Assembly: GCA_020543525.1 (NCBI GenBank) | Contig: JAHYIO010000006.1 | Location: 372,001-436,000, forward strand | Length of the DNA: 64,000 nt | From: Coriolopsis trogii | Lineage: Eukaryota; Basidiomycota; Agaricomycetes; Polyporales; Polyporaceae | Direction: 5' to 3' | Part shown: piece after piece, positions 47,971-58,302 of the stretch | Layout of the letters: every line of letters starts with the position of its first letter | Numbering within the stretch: the stretch's first letter is position 1 | Notes under the pieces: model-generated | Told to the model about the DNA's origin: nothing | Database searches by the model: none | Seen by the model: only the letters and a program-made list of their open reading frames with translations | Translations under genes and position numbers: made by a program

Positions 47971-49581
47971 ATGTCGTCGAAAAGCCTGCAGGACACTGTC
48001 AACCGTGGTCCCAAGATTGTTGCTCAGAACGATAGATCCGAGCCATTCGAATTCCAATGCGACGAAGAGCCTCACATGGTGCATCAGAAAGAAGACATCG
48101 GCCCCGTAGGCTTTATACCCCTCCAACTCGGTCAGACTTTCGAAGACATGCAAGGGGCCACCTATGAGATCGTCCGCAAGCTCGGGTGGGGCCACAACTC
48201 AAGCGTGTGGCTGGCGAAGCGCATGAAGTACGCCGTGTCTCGTCTTCGTCTCACGCTCATAACTGACCACCGGTCGCAGAGATGACAAAGAGGGCTACGT
48301 TGCAATCAAGATCCTTACCGCCAACTTCACCCGTGGCATTGAAGCCGGGGAGTTTTTCGAGCTCGATGTCTGGCATCGCTTCCGCGTGGTACGCTACAAG
48401 AACCAGATGCAAGACCCGTCCCACCCAGGGTTCAAATATCTCGTCGAGCCACAGACAGTATTCGGGGCAGAGAGCCCTCACGGAACCCATCTGTGCATAG
48501 TCACAGAGCCATTCGGTTCTACGGTCGACGAGTTGCAACTCGCGCAACCTGGGATAGTCTTGCCCCTCCCAGTTGTGAAGACCATAACGAAGCAAACACT
48601 CCTGGCTATCGACTTCCTGCATAACGAGATAGGCGTGGTACATGCAGGTACGGGCTCTCTTTGAGACGTCAGCGCATACAGACGTTGATCTGCATGCAGA
48701 TGTCAAGGCTGCTAATCTTCTAATCAACGTCAACGCGAGCACAGAGGACATTGAGAAGTACCTGCATAACAACCCGTCTGAAACGTATCCCGATCGGCAT
48801 GCACCTGAGCTGTGGTCAGGTCCTATCATCACTGTGAAGTCGCAGCCTCTCCCGAATCTGGGTCTCGATCGTTCCATGCGCAACATCTCCGTATCGCTAG
48901 GAGACTTCGGCGGCGGTACGGCCTGACTCCTCTACACCAACCAGAATCTCATACGTTCACAGCTGTTCCTGTGGATAAGATCACCCCTGACACGCCGATT
49001 TCTACGCCAGCTCTTCTGCGCGCTCCCGAACAACTGCTCGGACACCCTTGGTCGACTCCGGCCGACATTTGGTCGGTAGGGTGCATGGTCAGTTCTCGGG
49101 CATTCATCAGTTTTTGTGATCAACGATGTTGATCTATCGCCATACAGGTATTCGAATGCCTCACTGGCGCGGCTTTGTTCCAGGTCAATGCAACCCCTGC
49201 CCTCGACGAACTCGGTGTGCACATCGGTCGCATCGACGAGCACCTCGGGCCATTCCCGGCCATCTTCCTGGACAAATGTAGCAAACGTGCACAGTTCTTC
49301 GACGACTCAGGTACTTCCCCCTTCCTAGTACTGTCATTCTCTTCATAGCTGACACTGGGTAACACGCGTATGCAACCATAGGTAACTTGCTGCGTGCGCC
49401 AGAACCCCTCCCTGCGGGCAAGCTAGAGAGCTACTTCGGCGGCTTCCTGTACATACAAGAAACGATGTCTGCGGAAGACGTGGCAGCAACTTGCGCGTTT
49501 CTGCGCAGGTGCCTCGCGATCGAGCCGTCTGCGCGGGCCACGGCCGCACAGCTACTTGAAGATGACTGGCTCAGATCGTGA
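47971..49581 (+). CDS. SRPK-like protein kinase
   Basis: Six exons (47971-48227, 48280-48647, 48700-48915, 48963-49087, 49148-49310, 49382-49581) give 442 residues. The leader FIPLQLGQTFEDMQGATYEI and the glycine loop RKLGWGHNSSVWLAK resemble SR-protein kinases. The ATP lysine is in YVAIKILTA. The catalytic loop is VVHADVKAANLLI, so the HRD arginine is replaced by alanine as in other non-RD SRPK relatives. The metal motif is LGDFGG, the APE-like motif LLRAPEQLLG, and PADIWSVGCMVFECLTGAAL is subdomain IX. The C-terminus SARATAAQLLEDDWL is the usual kinase end. Agaricomycetes carry many such kinases, and most have no assigned substrate. RNA-processing factors would be the default guess by family. 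Confidence 0.88.
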
Positions 49582-49903
49582 CCCGCTTACTGGCACGGCT
49601 CTCGGACGGCATACTGACGAAGGAGGACCTCGATAGGGCAGCCACCCTCCAAAGGCCTTGTTCTGTATTATCGCAACGTTACCTACGCCTCGTGCGAATC
49701 TTGCATACAATCACTTGACCTCCACCATGAGAATCCTCAAGCCTCATGCACTTCTGACACTGTGCTGCGGTAGAGCGCGTGGATTGTGGCACGTTCCTTC
49801 CAAGAGAAATTGCCTCGTGTAGAACGAGAGCCAGTGCGTAAGTACAATTGGGACGAGACCGCACCAATCGACAACGTCCAGTGCGCCCTTCGATATCTCT
49901 ACT
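49582..49903. other. Intergenic
   Basis: This 322-base spacer between two plus-strand genes holds the promoter of the first BTB gene. Confidence 0.4.
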
Positions 49904-50852
49904 ATGGACGACTCCCCTGCTTGCCCTGTCCTAAACGACGTTGACATTGGCACGACCACGGGATCTTCCGATGTCGTCGTTAAAGATCCCATGTTCTATT
50001 TCGACCACGTTGTCTTCAAGGTGCGTCTGAGGCCGCCCCAAAATCGTGTTTGATAGGAACGACGTAGTACTAAATCCGACGGTTGTCTAGGTCGATAATA
50101 CCCTATTCAAAGTCCCCAAAGCCAAATTCACGGGCGAGTCGCAAGTCTTCGAGGACATGTTCACGCTGCCATCCCCGGGCCCGTCTGCGGGCGAAGATAG
50201 AACACCGCAGCCTGAGGGAATGTCCGACGAACGCCCAATTGTACTCGAGGGCGTCAAGCTGGAAGACTTCCGTGCTCTTCTGCGAGTGATGTTCCGCCCG
50301 TGAGTACATAAGCCTATGTACGTCAATTATGTTCTAAGGATTCACCCGCCTCGTACAAGGCATCACGGCGCATCTGAAGGAGAGGCGAAAGAGGCCACTG
50401 TGGAAGAATGGATCTCGGTGCTGCGCCTCACCACCATGTGGCAGTTGAACCGGCTGCGGGATGTTGCGGTGAGGAACCTAACTCCGGAGTTGCTCCAGAG
50501 CAACCCTGTCCTCTGGATCGTCCTCGCCCGCCAATACGATATCAAGCACTGGCTTCTCCCGGCATTGCATGCGCTCGCACGACGCGAAGAACCGCTCCGG
50601 CTAGAGGATGTGGAACAACTTGGTATCCCGACCATGCTCAGGATGGCGGAAGTGAGGGAAAGCTACGGGCTGGCGGTGAATGCGTTTCAGCGCTGTGGAC
50701 GAAGCGCACACAACTTCGAACCTGTCATTCGGCGGGTATTTAGGGAACAGCTGCCTCAGGAGCCTAGTCAGGAGTTGGACTCTGACTGTGACTCTGAAGA
50801 TGTTCACACACCAGTGGCAGTAGTGAAGAAGAAGAAGAAGGTGAAGAGATGA
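49904..50852 (+). CDS. BTB/POZ domain protein, copy 1
   Basis: Exons 49904-50020, 50091-50299 and 50360-50852 give 272 residues. The BTB fold reads PMFYFDHVVFKVDNTLFKVP, then SQVFEDMFTLPSP, then VLEGVKLEDFRALLRVMFRP, the typical strand-helix order of fungal BTB proteins. The helical part is EEWISVLRLTTMWQLNRLRD with the L-x-x-T-M-W motif of the Agaricomycete group. These proteins usually act as interaction or Cul3-adaptor modules, but the targets of this group are unknown. The C-terminus ends in a run of lysines (KKKKKVKR) that could be a nuclear signal and is absent from copy 2. The second intron ends in AAG (50357-50359), as at the same position in copy 2. Confidence 0.87.
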
Positions 50853-51104
50853 TGGTTGAATGGCACGTAATGGATATGTTCATGATGAAATGGGGTCTGT
50901 AGCTGTAGCACGGATATATGACTGGAGGGATGCCATACGTCCGATTGACTCACCAGTCATTCAATCCTATCTACTACTGCAACCGTGAGCTTTTCAGAGT
51001 GGGGCAGGTGGCCATGAGCGCATAGAATGATAGAGGTGGAAGGTCAAGGAAGACTCAAAGGTTTATAGGGATATGTTTATTCTCCTTCCGGAGACACCAT
51101 GGCG

Positions 51105-51380
51105 GAGGATGTGTCGGACGACTGACTATCCGATTTTACTGAAACCCATCAAAGTTAGCTACCCGCAAACTTCTTTTTTGGCAGTACATGTCAAGTACAT
51201 GTACAGAGCGTGAGCGCATATCGACCGGCTACACTTCATTTGCGCATGCGTACTCACGGCAGACCAAGTTGTCACGACTCACGACGCATCTGCAGAATAG
51301 GTGAAGCCGCTTTCACGGGTTCGGTAATCGACCTCACCACAGTGTGACAGTCTCATCGTTTACGTCTTTCCTCGTCGTTC
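51105..51380 (+). pseudogene. Decayed BTB gene copy between the two intact ones
   Basis: Positions 51277-51370 align by eye with exon 3 of BTB copy 2 (52314 onward). They share ATCTGCAGA, GGTGAAGCCGCTT and ATCGACCTCACCACAGTGTG with few changes and a roughly ten-base deletion. The codon CAG of copy 2 (GAG-CAG-GCG) appears here as TAG. Positions 51105-51205 similarly recall exon 2 (GTGTCGGACGACTG, CCGATTTTACTGAA, CATCAAAGTTAGC). No open frame survives. The remnant lies in the same orientation as its neighbours, as expected for a tandem duplicate that has been lost. Confidence 0.7.
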
Positions 51381-51793
51381 GCCAGCCCTTGCGGCGATCA
51401 TGTATAGCCATTAGCCACCCAACAGCAATAACTTGAGCATCTCCCCCCGTCTGGCTCGGCTGATATCATCAACGCCCGCTCCGCAGCGCGCTCTTCCACC
51501 AGTGCCATCTTGACCTCTGCGTGACAGCGCCCAATCAAAAGATCACGAAGGATGTGTCGTGTGTCGTCTGGAATAATCGCTGTTGCGCGGGGGTGGTTTG
51601 TCTCCCCTAGGCAGACGATTTACGGACCTATTGTGTGGGGGGATGGACGGTCCTCAACGGGGGTGGCCGAAGACAGGTCGCTTTGGTGTCGGACCAGGGA
51701 GCTTTGATAGACAAAGCTACAGACAACGGCTGCCTCAGAGGATGACCGTGGAGGTCCCTCGCAAAGCGACGGCGCTCGCTGTTGCACAATGGG

Positions 51794-51800
51794 TATAAAA
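51794..51800 (+). promoter_or_regulatory. TATA box of BTB copy 2
   Basis: TATAAAA lies 93 bases before the ATG at 51887, following GGG. The position is typical for a core promoter with a short 5' UTR. Confidence 0.6.
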
Positions 51801-51886
51801 TGCAGGCGGAAGGCTGTCATTCTCCAACCCGTATTCACCGTTAACTCAACCCGAACGCCACTCAGCGCAGCACCATCTCTGCCGAC

Positions 51887-52740
51887 ATGGAACCAGTCCC
51901 GACGTCGCACGATACACCCTCGACGCTCGACAGTCCTCCCGCCGTTCGAGCCACCAGGCATCATCTGTTCTACTCCGACCATCTGGTGTTTAGGGTGCGT
52001 CTTCGCTCAACGGGTGGTCGTGGGGCGCGAGCAGTGTGGCCTCATCTCACCTGACCCTCCTCCAGGTCGAAGGCACGCTATGCAAAGTCCCCAGGCAAAA
52101 ATTCGAGGAAGACTCACAGATCTTCAAGGGCATGCTCGCCGTAGGCTCGGGGGACACTCCTGCCGAGGGCACGTCTGACGACCGCCCGATCGGACTTAGA
52201 GGTATCAAGCTAGCAGACTTTGAGTGTCTTCTACGTGTCATGTTCAAACCGTGAGCCGCGAGCGCATATACCAACTGTTTACGCGTGATGTGAGTACTCA
52301 CCTCAGACCCAAGGTTCCACGACCCATCCGCAGAGCAGGCGAAGCCGCTTACAGTGGACCAATGGATCTCGGTACTCGACCTCACCACGATGTGGAAGTT
52401 TCACCGCTTGCGTCGCGTTGCTACTGACAATCTGACTCCGCTGCTTCGGGATGACCCCATCCGGTGGATACTCCTCACGCGCAAATATCAAGTACAGGAG
52501 TGGCTGCTGCCGTCGTTGCATGTGCTGGCGCGTCGCAGGCAGGCAATACAGCTGACGGAGGTGGATTCGCTCGGCATCGAGACTGTAGTGAAGATGGCGA
52601 ATGTCCGTGAAAGCTACACAGGTGGCACTAACAATGGTTGGGGTCAATCTGGCCTGAATCGCAGTCAGTTCAATTTCGAGGCTCAGATTCGGAAACTCTT
52701 CGAACAGGAGCTACGTGCTATGAATGGGAGCCCCGCCTGA
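51887..52740 (+). CDS. BTB/POZ domain protein, copy 2
   Basis: Exons 51887-51994, 52066-52250 and 52314-52740 give 239 residues. They share structure and sequence with the gene at 49904: HHLFYSDHLVFRVEGTLCKV, QKFEEDSQIFKGMLAVG, LRGIKLADFECLLRVMFKP, then DQWISVLDLTTMWKFHRLRR and MANVRESYTGG. The intron phases are identical, and the second intron again ends in AAG (52311-52313). Copy 2 lacks the lysine-rich tail of copy 1 and carries a short Gly/Asn/Ser insert (GGTNNGWGQSGLNRSQ) before the last helix. Together with the decayed copy at 51105 it marks a local tandem expansion. Confidence 0.87.
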
Positions 52741-52864
52741 TGCAAGGCCTCCTTCGAGACGTAGTGGAAGCGGCTTGAGTTGGCTGGACAGAATGAGTAG
52801 CATTATGATTAGGATTCCGGAGTACTCTATGTCTACACACTGAATGCAACTTGACCAGACAATT

Positions 52865-53521
52865 TCACCTGAGTGTGAACTCATCTTCCTGCTTGCTCCT
52901 ACGGAAATGCATACGCTCCTGTTCCAATGTTTCGTGCATCTTCAGCTCCTCCTCCCTCTTCTGATCCTTCCACGTTCGCTTCGCGTCTCGCTCCCGGGCA
53001 GCCATCTTCACCCTCTCCTCCCGAGTCGGCTCCCATTTGCTCCTCAGTATCCTCCTCACGGCCTCCGCGCTGATGCGAAAACGGTCCGCAAGCACAGGCG
53101 TAGGGAATTTGTGAGGGTCCGCCCTGTGCAGTTGTCGCATGGCATCCATGGCTTCGCGCGAGATTTTGCGCGGCGGAGACCAGCCCTCCGGGAACTTCTT
53201 CTTCATCGTCTCTCGATGTGCGGCGTAGGGCTGTGGGGTAGGTCGCTTCTCGACAGCCCGAGGATAAGGTCTGTGCGGAAGCGGCCGAGAGGAGAGGGAT
53301 TCCTCCGCATCCTCGATGTCGCGCTCTAAGGCAGGGTACTCCTCCTTCTGAGGAGCCGGCCAGTCTTCGTCATCATCTTCAGCAACAGACTGGGGAGCGG
53401 GGTGTCCGCCTGTTCGCCATTGGGTGCGAGTGAGGTCTGCGACGGTGGTGTACAGGTTGACGAGAGTATGCCTCGCTGGCGGTCTGGCCGGAAACACCGA
53501 GCGGAGGGTGGTAGATAGCAT
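52865..53521 (-). CDS. RRG9: Rrg9/neugrin-like mitochondrial protein
   Basis: An intronless frame of 218 residues begins at ATG 53521. The conserved neugrin/Rrg9 block is FPEGWSPPRKISREAMDAMR, then LHRADPHKFPTPVLADRFRI and SAEAVRRILRSKWEP. This helix-turn-helix-like region defines the family, and it is followed by a basic charged helix. Yeast Rrg9 is needed for mitochondrial genome maintenance and respiration; the animal homologue neugrin acts on mitochondrial 16S rRNA. The N-terminus MLSTTLRSVFPARPPARH is arginine-rich without acids, as expected of a presequence. An in-frame ATG at 53623 would add 34 residues that also look presequence-like. The gene is divergent from SEC20, with 178 bp between start codons. 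Confidence 0.85.
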   Translation of the reverse strand: MLSTTLRSVFPARPPARHTLVNLYTTVADLTRTQWRTGGHPAPQSVAEDDDEDWPAPQKEEYPALERDIEDAEESLSSRPLPHRPYPRAVEKRPTPQPYAAHRETMKKKFPEGWSPPRKISREAMDAMRQLHRADPHKFPTPVLADRFRISAEAVRRILRSKWEPTREERVKMAARERDAKRTWKDQKREEELKMHETLEQERMHFRRSKQEDEFTLR

Positions 53522-53699
53522 GCCAAAGAGTAAGCGTGCGACGTTGAGAGACGACACAGCAAAAGGCGAAGATGCTGAAGTGTAGCAAACAGCAAGCTGG
53601 GATCTGGATGACAGGATGCGCATCGGCAGATTCCGAGAGATGCGCGTCACTCATCCTTGCTGGACACGCGCACCTTGCTGCTTGCACTCCACCACCACT
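53522..53699. promoter_or_regulatory. Compact bidirectional promoter RRG9/SEC20
   Basis: 178 bases (or 76 if the upstream RRG9 start is used) separate the two divergent start codons, so the regulatory sequence must be shared. No TATA box is visible. Confidence 0.6.
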
Positions 53700-54998
53700 A
53701 TGCCTCCCCTGCCTTCTGCGCTCGACGAAGAGACTGCACACATCATCGCATCTTTGGAAAGACGGCAGAAGGACCTCAATGACTTCCAGCTGCCGCGTCT
53801 ACGTGACTGTACAGGACCACTGGCCCTGCAACAACAGTACGCAGCGGAACTCCGGGATGACCTGGACGTCTTCGCGCGTCAGCTCGAGGTGCGCCGCCTT
53901 CAACTGATCAGAAGCACGAGTCGAAGACCTATCTGAACAGACCCTTGACGTTGCAGTAGAGGACCAGCGAACGGAGCGCGCACGCAAGGAGCTGAGGCAG
54001 GTCGTAGATGAGTTCCAGGCAAGCCTGTCTAGGTACGCCCAGTGTTATCCCTCTCTTCAACGCTTTATCCTAATTCATCCCTCGGTAGACTTCGGAAAGA
54101 CATGCGCGCTGCTGTTCTCGCTTCCAAACGTGCGATTGATGCACAGCAGACATCCCGGCGCGATGAGCTCCTTCGTTCATCTGCTATGCGCGAAAAGCAG
54201 TCTTTGAACGAGAAAGTAACGTACGTCGCATCTGCCTCCGCTCATGTGCTCTACCATAACACGCAAGAACTCAGGGAAGACGCTCTGATGAAAGCTACCA
54301 ACGATGTCACGGAAGCTCTCCAACGCACAATCGGGCTCATGCAAGGCGAGCTAGAACGCTCAGTCCTCTCGACGCAGTTGCTTGGTGCGCATATAGCCAC
54401 TCCAACATGTCAAATCTTTCCACTTAGGACCTGAGCAGAATCGTCTACGGCTTCTCTCAAGTCAACATCATCCACGCATGACGTCCTCGACTCCCTCATG
54501 ACCACCTCCAAACACCTGATCACCGCACTCGAGAAGTCCGACTGGATGGACCGACTACTCATCTTCGCCGGCCTATTCTTCTTCATCCTCGTCGTGCTCT
54601 TCATCATCAAGCAGCGACTCGTCGATCGCGGTCTACGCATCGCGCTCTTTTGGACTCGATTCATACCTGATTTCTCTGGAGATGACGCGTTGCTCGCTAT
54701 GGAGAAGGGTGAAGTATCTCAGACACTAAGCAGTGTCACGTCAACGGTCGTTGTGACCGCGTCCACAATTGCTACAACATTGGCGGGAGTGGCCTCATCC
54801 GCCAGCTCCTCAGTCGCATCCGCCAGTACACAGCTTGTTGAGACCGATCCTCAAGACTCCACTGCCCCCGTATCGGATATCCTCTCTAGCACTAGCATTA
54901 CGTCGGACTCTCCTTTACCATCAAGTGTGGCTGTGAGCAGTACACATAGTATACTTGAACCCGCGGGTACAGGGACAGGTCTTCATGAGGAGCTATAG
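53700..54998 (+). CDS. SEC20: SNARE protein Sec20 with C-terminal HEEL
   Basis: Exons 53700-53888, 53941-54032, 54089-54220, 54275-54384 and 54439-54998 give 360 residues. The N-terminal coiled coil (ETLDVAVEDQRTERARKELR, then LRKDMRAAVLASKRAID) precedes the SNARE helix (EDALMKATNDVTEALQRTIG to DVLDSLMTTSKHLITALEKS). A single membrane anchor follows (LLIFAGLFFFILVVLFIIKQ), then the Sec20 hallmark VDRGLRIALFWTRFIPDFS. Sec20/BNIP1 is the Qb-SNARE for Golgi-to-ER fusion at the ER. The lumenal tail of about 110 residues is Ser/Thr/Val-rich and the protein ends HEEL. Yeast Sec20 ends in HDEL, so this is a credible ER-retrieval signal. It functions in the same retrograde route as the alpha-COP encoded at 1-2023. 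Confidence 0.93.
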
Positions 54999-55140
54999 CC
55001 AGGACGTTGCACGCACCTCTATTTATTTACCTCCATGTCAACGCTACCTCGTTCGAATCCGATGGACCCATGGGATATGTTCATACATTAAACTGACTGC
55101 GACGACAATATGATGCATCAAAATGCTCATGGTCGAATTA

Positions 55141-56075
55141 CTATACTCCGTCGTAGCTCGCACCTCCTGCCTACTCAGTGTCAGCAGAGACGCCCGAAGG
55201 AGACAGAGTATGCATGCGCACCTTCCGTAGCCTGACGATGATCGGTTCCTCCTTGATGTCGTCCTTCTCGCGAGCCGCGACTTCGATGGAGAAGACACGG
55301 AGCACGGACTTTACATCCGCCGAATGGACGGAGATCTGTGAATTGAGAGAGACTCAGCACCCCACCGCAGGACAATCCCGAAGCCAGCCCAACCCAGCAT
55401 GAGCGCAGAAGTTCAGGGTTCATACCCTCGTGAAAGGGCTGGGCAAGGAAAAGAAACGGGGCACGCACCTTTGCTTTCCGCATGACCTTGCAGTTGGGCC
55501 CGATCCAGACGATGAGGATGAACTTCTCGCGCTTGGACTCCTTGTCGTTCGCGTACTGCACGCGGGCGTACGCGTACGACGCCTTCGAGTCGTCCAGCTG
55601 CTCGCGCAGCTCCGCGAGGCCCCCCGATCCGGTTGACGTGAGGGTCAGCTTGTCCGAGCGGTCAGACTGGCGCGGTACAGATGTGTGTGTGGGGGGGGAG
55701 GGGGATGTCCGTAGGGTGTGTCCGTTTCGAGGTAGCGGATATGGCCAAGCGCAGATCATTGACAGGACCCGGTAGAAGAGGTCCCCGGTTGGACGTGGGA
55801 CGTAAAACATCGAATACAGACAGGAAGCGGGCGGCGGGAGCAGAGGCGGGGGGATACGTTAACACCTGCGCTGATCGTGTGATGGGCGGGCGCACCTCGT
55901 AGTCGATCAGCAGCCAGTTCGTGTCCGTCTTGTCCGACCGGACGTCCTGGTACGCTGCGCGGAAAACGGAGACGGGTCTGCGGTCATGGCCCTGCCACAC
56001 GCGAGCGCGTTATGCGCAGATCGAGTGAATGCCCCTCTCACCTTCGTCGATCTTCGGATCGGAGAGGTCAGCCAT
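55141..56075 (-). CDS. Coactosin-like ADF-H actin-binding protein
   Basis: Five exons (56075-56042, 55954-55896, 55666-55469, 55335-55222, 55170-55141) give 144 residues, the usual size of a single ADF-homology domain. The order is MADLSDPKIDEAYQDVRSDK, NWLLIDYE, LTSTGSGGLAELREQLDDSK, ASYAYARVQYANDKESKREK, FILIVWIGPNCKVMRKAK (the conserved W-x-G and K-x-x-x strand), then ISVHSADVKSVLRVFSIEV and a short C-terminal segment. Coactosins bind F-actin and counter capping. The protein is cytosolic with no signal or membrane span. All introns are GT-AG and the exon sum is in frame, including the nine-residue last exon ending SYDGV. Confidence 0.92.
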
Positions 56076-56859
56076 TTGCGCACGAGAAGCGAGAGCGAAG
56101 GGAGAGAGGGGAGACTGAGGCAGAAGCGGAGGGGTAAAAGAGAGGGCGAAGGGGAGTTTCAGCCCGCGCGGGTCGTCGTCGTCGTAGTCGTCGTTGTGGG
56201 CGGTGTTAGCGATGTTCAGTAGCTACTTATCGGGCACGTCGGCATCGCCCGAGCGCTGTCTGCGGTGCGTACGGCATGCCACAGTCCTGCATGGCGGCAT
56301 CTTCGACTGAGCGGGGGTGGTGCGGGTGCTATTTCACTCAAGGACGGGCGTGATAGAGTTGTTTGGAGATCAGAGGAACAATTGTTCACGGTCAGCAGAC
56401 ATTTCTTGTCGATGGACTAAGTACTTCCTCCACGTCAATGGTCGACGGTCACATATAGAGGTACAATTGGATGGGGTATGTGCAGGAACGACGGTCATAG
56501 CTATAGATGGGGAGATTTGCACGCGTTTGAGAAGGTGAAGAGGTATGGCGCGTCATGAGCTAGTCGACCTTAAGGCTGTAACTTAGGTGTGATTATGCTA
56601 TGGTGATTAAGGTGGTATGGTGATACAGTACCGGGTATCAGCAAGGACATACGGCCGCAAGATACCACAAAATACAGGCAAAATAAGCATTGAGGTCATG
56701 ATAGTCTGCAGCATAATAGTATATGTCGGAAAACAAGAGATATGTTGGGTGGCGCAGGCGCTGGTGGTTTGACTGGTGAGAAAAAGCACGTGATGAACCG
56801 GGCCGACATGACCGCACCTGTCCTTAACATGTTCTGAGGGGAAGAGGGGCAGGTGCATG
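56076..56859. other. Intergenic
   Basis: Upstream of the coactosin start lies a purine-rich tract (56090-56160, the CT-rich strand facing the gene) and a TCG/GTC repeat at about 56168-56200, both plausible promoter features. The rest is 3' flank of the next minus-strand gene. Confidence 0.4.
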
Positions 56860-58302
56860 TCATTTTGGTGGGGACTGTCTCGACGCCGACGCCGACGATG
56901 CCGGGACCAGCCCGAGAGGAGCATATACACCGCTCTCGACGTCGTTAAGGAACGTGGTTGAGATTGTATCGCTCTTGAGCCAGCGAGAGAGCTCCGCAAA
57001 CGTTTTCGGTCTGTCTTCCGGCAGTGACGACGGTTTGGAGAGCGCGTCTTGTAATTGGGCAGCAAGTCCCTGTAGACTATCCAGCGGTATTCCGAACGGG
57101 CCATCCGAACTCGGTCCTCTACTTGCTCCCGTACTCTCAGCCGAATCTAATGTTCGCACAAGGTCTCTTGTCAACATTTCCATATACAGATGATAGACCC
57201 CATGCAGGCAGGCACTCACCCAACTCATCCTCAGACACCAGCTCGTCCTTGATATCCTCATCCTCACTCTCGTCGGGATCCATGTTTCGTCCGCTCCAGT
57301 CGACTTCCTTCCGCCAGCCCGGGGTCACAGTGCTCTCCGGCGCCTTCATTGCAGATTGCGGAGGTTCAGGCGACGTGGACGACCCAGGCGTGGGTAACTG
57401 CGACCCGCGAGGCAAAGGTGGCGTACGCACGAACGGGTTCAGCCGCATTTGATCAAGCGTCACAACTGCAGGCGGCTGATCGTGGCAATTCAGAATCAGC
57501 CCAAGTAAAGCCTGTCGCTGCGTGCCGAACGCTCACACTCGCGAGTTCCTTCTTCTTCTCCAGCAGCCGAAGCTTGGCGTAGGTAACGATGTCTACCGCC
57601 TTCGCACCGTGCCCAAGCCTCTGCGCATATATCTTCGCTGTCTCCCTACTCGGGTTGGGATCTTCGTCGAGCAAAATGTCAAGTTTTGCCAGAATTGTCT
57701 CCTCTTTTATGAGACTAGGGTACACTGCGCGATCGTCCCGTGAGCGTTCTCGTCACGACGGTCGATCGAAAGAGCACGCACGAATGTCTTCACGAGTCTT
57801 GGCTACGGACGCATTACTCTGATTTTTGCGTGTGCGCTTAGTGGCGAAGTACTGATAGATTTTCAAGGGCGTGATGTTGCATCCCTCCACATTCTGATTG
57901 ATTCGGTGTGCGAGCGCACGTCGTGCCTCTAAATCAGGATTATCATTGACATTGTCGAAATAGTCTGCAACGTGAAGGCGTCACGCATACAGTCAGCATT
58001 CATCGCATATTCCGAGACGCGCCCCAACATCGTCATTGACGACGTCGGAGGAGCTTCAGAGGATCGAGTTCGATCGACGTACGGATCATGATATCGTATG
58101 CCGCCTGCGGCAAGCGTTTGCGTTGTTGTCCGCTGGTAGTGGGAAGAGCGCTGGCGCTAGCAGCGGTGGCACCATGAACGCCAACGGCTGGCTGCCAAGC
58201 TGGCGTCCACGGCGGTGACGTTGAGTTCGAGCTGGGACCTGCTTGGGGAGTTTGGGTTGAGGTCGGAAGCGTGGCCCAGCTGGGCTGCGATGAAGGCTGC
58301 AT
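56860..58302 (-). CDS. Divergent double homeodomain-like protein
   Basis: Five exons (58302-58083, 57964-57782, 57724-57537, 57475-57220, 57164-56860) give 383 residues. After a Ser/Thr/Pro-rich N-terminus comes a first helical unit: QRKRLPQAAYDIMIHYFDNV, NPDLEARRALAHRIN, then NITPLKIYQYFATKRTRKNQ. This resembles a homeodomain with helix 3 IYQYFATKR, where Trp48 is Tyr, Asn51 is Thr and Arg53 is kept. A second unit follows: ETILAKLDILLDEDPNPSRE, TAKIYAQRLGHGAKAVDIVT, then YAKLRLLEKKKE. The C-terminal half is acidic then Ser-rich (MDPDESEDEDIKDELVSEDE). A transcription factor is a reasonable inference but binding residues are degenerate. The last intron needs a rare GAG acceptor, so the exon 4/5 junction is uncertain. 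Confidence 0.65.

Noticed and set aside
53889..53940. Apparent frameshift in SEC20
   Set aside because: A standard 52-nt intron ending GAACAG restores the frame (QLE joined to TLDVAVEDQ).
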